64,000 nt of DNA from Butyricicoccus intestinisimiae. GTDB lineage: Bacteria; Bacillota; Clostridia; Oscillospirales; Butyricicoccaceae. Within the stretch, counting starts at the first letter, position 1. Every line of letters begins with the position of its first letter. The translations under genes were made by a program, and so were the position numbers. Location of the stretch: assembly GCF_018918345.1 (NCBI RefSeq), contig NZ_JAHLQI010000005.1, positions 124,001 through 188,000 on the forward strand. The letters run 5' to 3'. The notes below the pieces were generated by a model. That model was not told where the DNA came from. It did no database searches and saw nothing but the letters and a program-made list of their open reading frames with translations. This document shows, piece by piece, positions 58,561 to 64,000 of the stretch.

Positions 58561-60339
58561 ATGACAAACATTCGAGACTATATCAAGCATCATATTCTGC
58601 TGTTTGACGGCGGTATGGGCACTTATTTTTCTACGCGCAATCAGAGCGTGGGAAGCGGCTGTGAGCTGGCCAATCTCAGCCAGCCGGAGCTGATTGCGGA
58701 CATTCATCGGGAATATTTGGAGGCGGGCAGCAAGGCGATTAAGACCAATACTTTTGCTGTCAATCGCGTCAATTTTCAGGGCAATGAAGAACTGGTTGAA
58801 CGCACCATTCAGGCAGGTTGGAAGCTCGCCTGTGAAGCGGCAAAGGATCAGGCATATGTCTTTGCAGATATCGGACCGATTTCCGGTCTGCCGGAAACCA
58901 TGGACATTCGAGAGGAATTTCGCTTTGTTGCGGACTGCTTTCTGCAGCTTGGCGCACAGCATTTTCTGTTCGAGACCAACGCAAATGCAGAGGGGCTAAA
59001 AGAGACAGCGGCATATATCAAGCAAAAGAATCCGGACGCATATATCATTGTCTCGTTTGCGATTCAGCTGGACGGCTTCTCGCGGGACGGCAGTTTTGCG
59101 GCGGATCTGCTGCATGAGGTACAAGCGTGCACAGACATTGATTCGATAGGCTTTAACTGTGTTTGCGGCGCACGGCATATGCTGGAGCTGGCACAGGAGT
59201 TGGATCACACCGGCATCACGCTGTCCTTGATGCCGAATGCCGGTTATCCGGTTGTCATCAACAATCGGTCGTTTTATGAAGGCGATCCGGTGTACTTTGC
59301 GGCACAGCTGTTGGAAATGGCAAAAGAAGGCGCCGGTATTCTGGGCGGCTGCTGCGGCACAACACCGGTGCACATTGCACAGGCAAAAAAAGCACTGGAC
59401 GGCTACACGCATACCAAGGAACCCAAGGCGAGCAAAAAGCAGCGCGTCGGACTGGTCGATACGCTGCCGGAGAGCTTGTTCTGGGAAAAGCTGCGCAAGG
59501 GTGAGAAGGTAGTTGCCGTTGAATTGGATCCGCCGGCCAACGCGGATCTGAGCAAATTTATGAGCGGCGCGTGGATGCTCAAAGGCGCCGATGTCGATAT
59601 TATCACCATTGCGGATTGTCCGATTGCGCGGGCACGCGTGGATTCCAGCCTGCTGGCGTGCAAAATTCGGCGCGAATTGAATATGGATGCGCTGCCGCAT
59701 ATGACTTGCCGTGACCGCAATCTCAATGCGACCAAGGCACTGCTCATGGGACTGCACGCCGAAGGCATACGCAATATTTTGCTGGTCACCGGCGACCCCA
59801 TTCCGACGGCGGAGCGCGATGAGGTGAAGAGCGTCTATCAGTTTAATTCCCGCAAGCTGGCATCGTTCGTGTCCTCCTTGGGACAGTCGGTTTTGCCGAG
59901 CCCGTTCCATCTGTTCGGCGCGCTCAATGTCAATGCACTGAACTTTGATGTACAGCTGCGGCTCGCCAAAGGAAAACTGGAGCGCGGCATCATTGGCTTC
60001 CTGACGCAGCCGATTCTGACTGAGCAGGCGTTTGAAAACCTCAAGCGTGCACGCGAAGAACTCGGCGGTGCGTATATTTTGGGCGGTATTATTCCGGTTG
60101 TCAGTGCGAAAAATGCACGATTTATGGACAGCGAAATCAACGGCATCCGCGTCGATGAAACCATCACACAGATGTACGAGGGGAAAAATCGCGCGGAGGG
60201 CGAGGAGCTTGCCGTCACGATTTCCGCTGAAATTGCCAAGCGCATTGCGCCGTATGTCGATGGCTACTATCTGATGACACCGTTCCAGAGAACGGCGCTC
60301 ATCTGTCGTATTTTGGAAAAAATCAAAGAGCAAGCATAA
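58561..60339 (+). CDS. Bifunctional homocysteine S-methyltransferase / methylenetetrahydrofolate reductase
   Basis: 592 residues, arranged like B. subtilis YitJ. The N-terminal Hcy methyltransferase domain (about 1-285) has LFDGGMGTYF and zinc cysteines in GFNCVCGA and GGCCGTTPVH. The C-terminal MTHFR TIM barrel (about 310-590) has VAVELDPPAN, TCRDRN, LLVTGDP and QPILTEQAFE. MTHFR supplies the 5-methyl-THF that MetH uses. It starts 6 nt after metH, so the operon makes methyl donor and acceptor enzymes together. Confidence 0.94.
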   Translation: MTNIRDYIKHHILLFDGGMGTYFSTRNQSVGSGCELANLSQPELIADIHREYLEAGSKAIKTNTFAVNRVNFQGNEELVERTIQAGWKLACEAAKDQAYVFADIGPISGLPETMDIREEFRFVADCFLQLGAQHFLFETNANAEGLKETAAYIKQKNPDAYIIVSFAIQLDGFSRDGSFAADLLHEVQACTDIDSIGFNCVCGARHMLELAQELDHTGITLSLMPNAGYPVVINNRSFYEGDPVYFAAQLLEMAKEGAGILGGCCGTTPVHIAQAKKALDGYTHTKEPKASKKQRVGLVDTLPESLFWEKLRKGEKVVAVELDPPANADLSKFMSGAWMLKGADVDIITIADCPIARARVDSSLLACKIRRELNMDALPHMTCRDRNLNATKALLMGLHAEGIRNILLVTGDPIPTAERDEVKSVYQFNSRKLASFVSSLGQSVLPSPFHLFGALNVNALNFDVQLRLAKGKLERGIIGFLTQPILTEQAFENLKRAREELGGAYILGGIIPVVSAKNARFMDSEINGIRVDETITQMYEGKNRAEGEELAVTISAEIAKRIAPYVDGYYLMTPFQRTALICRILEKIKEQA

Positions 60340-60340
60340 A

Positions 60341-60381
60341 TACCGAAAGAGACCGTCTGATTCAGACGGTCTCTTTCGGTA
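60341..60381 (+). terminator. Strong hairpin ending the methionine operon
   Basis: A 19-bp perfect stem (60341-60359 / 60363-60381) with a 3-nt loop. There is no T run, but internal CTCTTTC gives weak termination; the next hairpin at 60394 backs it up. Confidence 0.7.
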
Positions 60382-60393
60382 TATGGATATGAA

Positions 60394-60425
60394 AAAAGGC
60401 TTCGGTATCAAACCGAAGCCTTTTG
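60394..60425 (-). terminator. Bidirectional terminator between the methionine operon and the ferredoxin gene
   Basis: A 12-bp perfect stem (60394-60405 / 60413-60424) flanked by A's and T's, so on the minus strand it ends in TTTTTT after the ferredoxin stop codon, and on the plus strand in TTTT. Confidence 0.85.
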
Positions 60426-60447
60426 ATGTACATTGCTAGGCAGCAAA

Positions 60448-60618
60448 TTACTCCTGAGAGATTGCACCCATCGGGCAAGCGCCAGCGCAAGAACCGCAAT
60501 CCAGGCATGCACCTGCATCGATCTGATACTTGCCGTCACCCTCGGAAATAGCACCTACCGGACACTCGCCAGCGCAGGAACCACAGCTAATGCATGCATC
60601 GCTAATCTGATAAGCCAT
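60448..60618 (-). CDS. 2[4Fe-4S] ferredoxin, 56 residues
   Basis: Clostridial-type low-potential electron carrier. Two clusters with the classic spacing: CISCGSCAGECP (about 9-20) and CLDCGSCAGACP (about 39-50), each followed by a Gly-Ala-Ile. The protein begins MAYQISDACI and ends GAISQE. AGGAGG (60628-60633) lies 9 nt before ATG 60616-60618. Own promoter and terminator. It could feed the activase fusion or the flavodoxin-type protein in this window, but partners are not shown by sequence. Confidence 0.96.
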   Translation of the reverse strand: MAYQISDACISCGSCAGECPVGAISEGDGKYQIDAGACLDCGSCAGACPMGAISQE

Positions 60619-60710
60619 AATGATATACCTCCTAAAAAACTTTACATATTAAATGTCAGAATATAAAATAAAGAAAGATGCACAAACGTTGTGCGATTTC
60701 TTATGTACCT

Positions 60711-60738
60711 ATTGTATCATAGATTTTCGAGAAATCAA
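60711..60738 (-). promoter_or_regulatory. Putative promoter of the ferredoxin gene
   Basis: On the minus strand TTGATT (60733-60738), a 16-nt spacer and TACAAT (60711-60716). The leader contains a GCACAA-ACG-TTGTGC hairpin (60680-60694) that may protect the mRNA 5' end. Confidence 0.65.
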
Positions 60739-60979
60739 CTAAAAAAATTCAAAAAAATGAAATAAATCTAAACGGAGTCTAACTTTAATGTGCAAAAAGT
60801 TGCGAAAAATTGGGTTTTTAATGCAAAAAATCTCGCAATTCTGCGTATTTTTCAAAACATTGCCTGAAAAAAAGAAGTAAGCCTATGTTAATAAAAATAG
60901 AAAAATTTTTATTAGAAATTTTGGTGAAATTTTCTGTAGAAAAAAGCAGGCAAACCGCGTCAAAAACCGTCAACGCGCC
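60739..60979. other. AT-rich spacer without a gene
   Basis: The 454-nt gap between ferredoxin and sstT holds the two divergent promoters; the middle 240 nt are AT-rich with several A and T tracts and a loose TTGCGA / TCGCAA repeat near 60797-60837. I find no ORF with a ribosome site, RNA gene or riboswitch. Confidence 0.6.
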
Positions 60980-61008
60980 TTGTAGAAACGAGAAAAGTGT
61001 GCTACAAT
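60980..61008 (+). promoter_or_regulatory. Putative promoter of sstT
   Basis: TTGTAG (60980-60985), a 17-nt spacer and TACAAT (61003-61008), 64 nt upstream of the start. Confidence 0.6.
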
Positions 61009-61072
61009 AAGTAGGCTTTTGGGTTTTTGTGGAGAAAATCAAAAGAATACTGTTATAGAAGGACAAGAAAAT

Positions 61073-62302
61073 ATGAAAAATGTCATCAAAAAATGGAATG
61101 ATATCAGTTTGATTCTCCGTATCATCATCGGTTTGATCATTGGTATCATTCTGGCACTGATTGTGCCGCAGGCGGCAGGCATTTCTATTCTGGGCACCAT
61201 GTTTGTCGGTGCACTGAAAGCAATCGCGCCGCTGTTGGTATTTATTTTGGTTATGAGCTCGCTGGCGCAGGCATCTTCGGGCATCGGTAAGCAGTTCCGA
61301 ACGGTTATTTTTCTGTATCTGTTCAGCACGCTGCTGTCGTCGGCTCTGGCTGTTTGCGCGAGCTTTGCCTTTCCGGTCAAGCTGAAGCTGGCTGAGGCTG
61401 CTGCTTCCGAAACAGCTCCGCCGAGCGGCATGGCAGAGATTTTCAGCAACCTGCTCGGCAACATCGTATCCAACCCGATTGATGCGCTGGTAAACGCGAA
61501 TTATGTCGGCGTGCTGACATGGGCGATTATTCTGGGTCTGGCACTGCGCAACATTGCATCCGAGCACACCAAGGAATCGCTCACGGAACTGTCCAATGCG
61601 GTATCACAGGCAGTGCGCTGGATCATCAATCTGGCACCGTTCGGCATCATGGGTCTGGTGTTTACAACCGTGTCGCAAAATGGTCTGGGCATTTTCAAGG
61701 ATTACGGCAGCCTGCTTCTGCTGCTGGTCGGCTGTATGGCAGTGATTGCGCTGATCATTGACCCGCTCATCGTTGCGCTGTGCCTGCACAGAAATCCGTA
61801 TCCGCTGGTGTTCCGCTGCCTCAAGGAGAGCGGTCTGACCGCATTCTTTACACGCAGCTCTGCGGCTAACATTCCGGTAAATATGGCGCTGTGCGACAAG
61901 CTGGGACTGGATAAAGATATTTATTCCGTTTCGATTCCGCTCGGTGCGACCATCAATATGAACGGTGCAGCGATTACCATTACCATTATGACGATGGCCG
62001 CTGTACATACGCTGGATATGTCGGTCAATATTCCGACGGCGTTGGTTCTGGCACTGCTGGCAACGCTGGGTGCATGCGGTTCGTCCGGTGTCGCCGGCGG
62101 CTCTCTGCTGCTCATTCCGATGGCGTGCTCGCTGTTCGGCATCAACAATGATATTGCGATGCAGGTTGTCAGCGTCGGCTTTATCATCGGCGTGCTGCAG
62201 GATTCCTGCGAGACCGCAATCAATTCCTCCGGCGATGTATTGTTCGCCGCCACTGCAGAATTCCGCACTTGGATGAAGCAGGGCAAGGAGATTAAATTTT
62301 AA
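61073..62302 (+). CDS. sstT: Serine/threonine:Na+ symporter (SstT, DAACS family)
   Basis: 409-residue membrane transporter with about eight helices and the two re-entrant loops of the glutamate-transporter fold. Signatures are the Ser-rich [14 protein letters not shown], the [12 protein letters not shown] motif and the substrate loop [29 protein letters not shown] near the end fits SstT rather than DctA/GltP. ATG 61073 with AAGGAC upstream; the frame is open to 61019 without a ribosome site. Uptake of Ser/Thr would feed one-carbon metabolism, but control is separate. Confidence 0.92.
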   Translation: MKNVIKKWNDISLILRIIIGLIIGIILALIVPQAAGISILGTMFVGALKAIAPLLVFILVMSSLAQASSGIGKQFRTVIFLYLFSTLLSSALAVCASFAFPVKLKLAEAAASETAPPSGMAEIFSNLLGNIVSNPIDALVNANYVGVLTWAIILGLALRNIASEHTKESLTELSNAVSQAVRWIINLAPFGIMGLVFTTVSQNGLGIFKDYGSLLLLLVGCMAVIALIIDPLIVALCLHRNPYPLVFRCLKESGLTAFFTRSSAANIPVNMALCDKLGLDKDIYSVSIPLGATINMNGAAITITIMTMAAVHTLDMSVNIPTALVLALLATLGACGSSGVAGGSLLLIPMACSLFGINNDIAMQVVSVGFIIGVLQDSCETAINSSGDVLFAATAEFRTWMKQGKEIKF

Positions 62303-62316
62303 TCCCAGAACAAAAC

Positions 62317-62352
62317 AATCCCCTGTATCTCGTAGAGGTACAGGGGATTTCT
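62317..62352 (+). terminator. Terminator between sstT and the convergent AAA-CYTH gene
   Basis: An 11-bp perfect stem (62317-62327 / 62339-62349) with A's before and TTTC after; works in either direction. Confidence 0.75.
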
Positions 62353-62364
62353 TCTTGAAAAGAA

Positions 62365-63474
62365 TTATGCGTCCTCCGGCGGAATGTGCTGGGAGATGCC
62401 GTAGCTTTTGTATGCACTGTTGTGTGTGACATCGCGGAGGATAGAAAGAAACGGCGGAAAGGCAATGTGCTGGTGCGGGTCATTGACCTGAATTTCCAGC
62501 AATGCCTGCTGTTTCCAAAACGGATAGACATCAATTTCAAAATAGAGATTGTTTTCCGTCAGGCAATAGCGATTTTTGCGAATCTGCCGCAGTGAGGTAT
62601 CTGCATCCATGAGCAGGCTGAGATACTCGTCTTTGGTGAGCCGCTGTTCGGTTTCAAGAAAATGTCCGTCAGCGGTTTGCTGGACTGTGGTTTTGACATA
62701 AATATAGCTGCCGTGGCTGCCGCGCTGGCGCACGCGCACAAGCGGTTCTCCGTCCTGTCGAATCAAATAGGTCTGAATGATCTCGACCTTGCGGCAGTTG
62801 GGCAGGCGTTCCAATGCCTGTAAATCCGGCATGCGGATGAGATAGCGGCGTTCGGTCTCAAAGGCGTTCGGTTCACCGAGAAAATGCGTAATTTCGCTGA
62901 CGAGACGCCGCATCTTGCCGGTGAAATCCGTAGAATTGTCGATGATGCGCAAATACGGGTGTCCGGTCCAGCAGGTAATGATTTTTTCATCCATTGCAAT
63001 GGCCTGCTCCGGTGTTTCTGTGCGCGCTTGATTGTTGGATAGCGTATAGAATTTTTCGGCGCCTTTTGCTGCTGTCACGAGATGAAAAACGGCGTCGTAG
63101 TTATCGCGGAACGCAATCTCGCTGCCGCCCAGCTCACGGCACAGAGATTCCCATTCGACGTTTGTCATGTAAGCTTTGTTATCGGAAATGCCGCGGTCTG
63201 CGACAATCAGAATTTTTTCGTTTTCCATATTGTTGGCTGCCATCTCAAACACGCGCTCTTTCTGAATTTGCAGAGAGACGAGTGCTTTTTGAAAATCATA
63301 GTTGGTGTTGACCGTCCACGGTGCGACACCGCCCAGAATCAGTTCAGATGCAGTTTCCGGAATAAAAAGAACTTTATAGCCTTGTTTGGAGAGATTGCTC
63401 TCAATCCATGCCATAGCAGTTGACTTGCCGCCGCATGGCCCGCCGGTGATGACGATTTTGGTAATAGATTTCAT
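62365..63474 (-). CDS. AAA/NadR-like P-loop kinase domain fused to a CYTH (triphosphate tunnel) domain
   Basis: 369 residues. The N-terminal half (about 1-195) is an AAA_28/NadR-like P-loop domain: TGGPCGGKST (Walker A, residues 10-19), ADRGISDNKAYM and a C-terminal DNSTDFTGKMRR. The C-terminal half (about 203-365) reads as a CYTH/triphosphatase-like domain: FETERRYLIRM (the ExExK-like opening, with R in place of K), RVRQRG, YIYVKTTVQQT, ETEQRLTKDEY and YFEIDVYPF. CYTH enzymes act on inorganic triphosphate, thiamine triphosphate or make cAMP. The joint role is unknown. ATG 63472-63474 is preceded by AAAGGAG 14 nt upstream. Confidence 0.8.
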   Translation of the reverse strand: MKSITKIVITGGPCGGKSTAMAWIESNLSKQGYKVLFIPETASELILGGVAPWTVNTNYDFQKALVSLQIQKERVFEMAANNMENEKILIVADRGISDNKAYMTNVEWESLCRELGGSEIAFRDNYDAVFHLVTAAKGAEKFYTLSNNQARTETPEQAIAMDEKIITCWTGHPYLRIIDNSTDFTGKMRRLVSEITHFLGEPNAFETERRYLIRMPDLQALERLPNCRKVEIIQTYLIRQDGEPLVRVRQRGSHGSYIYVKTTVQQTADGHFLETEQRLTKDEYLSLLMDADTSLRQIRKNRYCLTENNLYFEIDVYPFWKQQALLEIQVNDPHQHIAFPPFLSILRDVTHNSAYKSYGISQHIPPEDA

Positions 63475-63503
63475 GCGTGGGTAACTCCTTTGATGATACT
63501 ATC

Positions 63504-63532
63504 AGTATATCGGCTGCAAACAGGGAAGTCAA
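63504..63532 (-). promoter_or_regulatory. Putative promoter of the AAA-CYTH gene
   Basis: On the minus strand TTGACT (63527-63532), a 17-nt spacer and TATACT (63504-63509), 29 nt upstream of the start. Confidence 0.65.
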
Positions 63533-63596
63533 TGACTGCAGAGAGACAAAACCCGACAAAATTCATAGTTTTGTTATAAATTTCCTGCGTTAGCGG

Positions 63597-63625
63597 TTTT
63601 CATTGGCATTTTGATATGATATGAT
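63597..63625 (+). promoter_or_regulatory. Putative promoter of the acyltransferase-like gene
   Basis: TTTTCA (63597-63602), a 17-nt spacer and TATGAT (63620-63625), 52 nt upstream of the start. Confidence 0.45.
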
Positions 63626-63677
63626 GATAGGCATAGAGAATAGAACGATATTCATAGAAAGAAGGGTGAATGATACG

Positions 63678-64000
63678 ATGAAGAGAAGACTGGTGTATCC
63701 GGATGTTCTGCGTGCAGCGGCATGTGTTGCGACTGTCCTTTTCAGCACGTGCATTGCGGCGGGATACACACCTGCGATTGGATTGCTGACATGGGTGTGT
63801 CCGATGTTCCTCATGCTCAGCGGCATGTTCTTTTTGGATGGCAGCTGGTATCTGAGCGGAAAAGAGCTGGGAAAATGCTATGTGCTGCGTCTGGTCATCG
63901 CTTATCTGGTATGGGGAATGTTTGCGATGCTGGTCAATGCGCTGACCGGAAACGTTTTGCAGGGCATTCTGACCGGCAGCTCATGCTATTTGAACTTTTT
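63678..64000 (+). CDS. Acyltransferase_3-like membrane protein (3' end outside window)
   Basis: The first 107 codons of a polytopic membrane protein starting MKRRLVYPDVLRAAACV. The YxDxLR opening, a first helix, then MFLMLSGMFFLDG and a Lys-rich loop before YVLRLVIAYLVWG match the start of acyltransferase family 3 (OafA/WecH-like, O-acylation of surface polymers). In most family members a His follows the first helix core (VVLxHx); here the spot reads VLFSTC. ATG 63678 has AAAGAAGG 12 nt upstream; GTG 63666 would abut it. The frame is open to the edge. Confidence 0.7.
   Translation, partial: MKRRLVYPDVLRAAACVATVLFSTCIAAGYTPAIGLLTWVCPMFLMLSGMFFLDGSWYLSGKELGKCYVLRLVIAYLVWGMFAMLVNALTGNVLQGILTGSSCYLNF

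Noticed and set aside
56980-58962. 660-codon antisense frame over metH and the next gene
   Set aside because: Shadow; residues are biased to Cys/Arg/His/Ile and show no family motif.
1-64000. CRISPR arrays, IS elements, phage or integrative element
   Set aside because: No regularly spaced repeats, transposase, integrase or attachment-like direct repeats flanking a tRNA were seen; gene content is chromosomal housekeeping throughout.

Overview
The window is a chromosomal stretch of a low-complexity-free, moderately GC-rich (roughly mid-50s percent by eye) Gram-positive anaerobe. PolC-type DNA polymerase III, separate GluRS and GlnRS, a CBS/DRTGG-type Mn pyrophosphatase, the HisZ/short-HisG pair, an oleate hydratase, a fused 2-hydroxyacyl-CoA dehydratase activase and a small 2[4Fe-4S] ferredoxin together point to class Clostridia, plausibly a gut Oscillospirales/Butyricicoccaceae-type organism. 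The family-level guess is inference only. I see no phage, IS element, CRISPR array or rRNA, and only one tRNA (tRNA-Ser CGA). Nothing here is clearly a new multi-gene system; the interest lies in individual odd proteins and control sites.

Layout: (1) 1-4.9 kb, sbcD (5' end cut off)-sbcC-trmO, DNA end processing plus a tRNA methyltransferase. (2) 4.9-9.7 kb, minus strand: a secreted GH25-like/SLH protein whose lysozyme catalytic residues are replaced, then an FHA-FtsW/RodA-PBP cell-wall operon resembling the actinobacterial fhaB-rodA-pbpA order. (3) 10-12.2 kb, a KdpDE-like two-component pair without kdpFABC. (4) 12.2-20.8 kb, mixed singletons: two small unknown proteins, cysK, a CapA-family protein, Mn-pyrophosphatase, oleate hydratase with a TetR regulator, tRNA-Ser and a short DtxR-family regulator. 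(5) 21-27.3 kb: gltX, glnS, uppP, recQ. (6) 27.4-31.8 kb: a 42-residue membrane peptide, a class I amidotransferase, a flavodoxin/ferredoxin fusion and a PhoPR-like pair.

(7) 32-42.6 kb is one long housekeeping run, pyrH-frr-uppS-cdsA-dxr-rseP-ispG-polC. It couples pyrimidine supply, ribosome recycling, isoprenoid and undecaprenyl synthesis, phospholipid synthesis, membrane proteolysis and replication. uppP (24.6 kb) recycles the lipid carrier that uppS makes and that the FtsW/PBP operon depends on. (8) 42.8-48.2 kb is the operon hisZGCHAFI, lacking hisB, hisD and hisE, with a dyad overlapping its -10 box. (9) 48.2-55.5 kb: a small XRE regulator, xth, a 1457-residue double-activase/HgdB-type fusion, a DUF115-like protein and a small alarmone synthetase. 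(10) 55.5-60.3 kb is a one-carbon operon: a stand-alone MetH reactivation-type protein, a MetH lacking that domain, and a homocysteine methyltransferase/MTHFR fusion. (11) 60.4-64 kb: ferredoxin, SstT-type Ser/Thr transporter, an AAA-CYTH fusion, and the start of a membrane acyltransferase cut by the window edge.

Most transcription units are closed by clear intrinsic terminators and opened by recognisable sigma-A promoters. Function names rest on family motifs read by eye; no database search was run.
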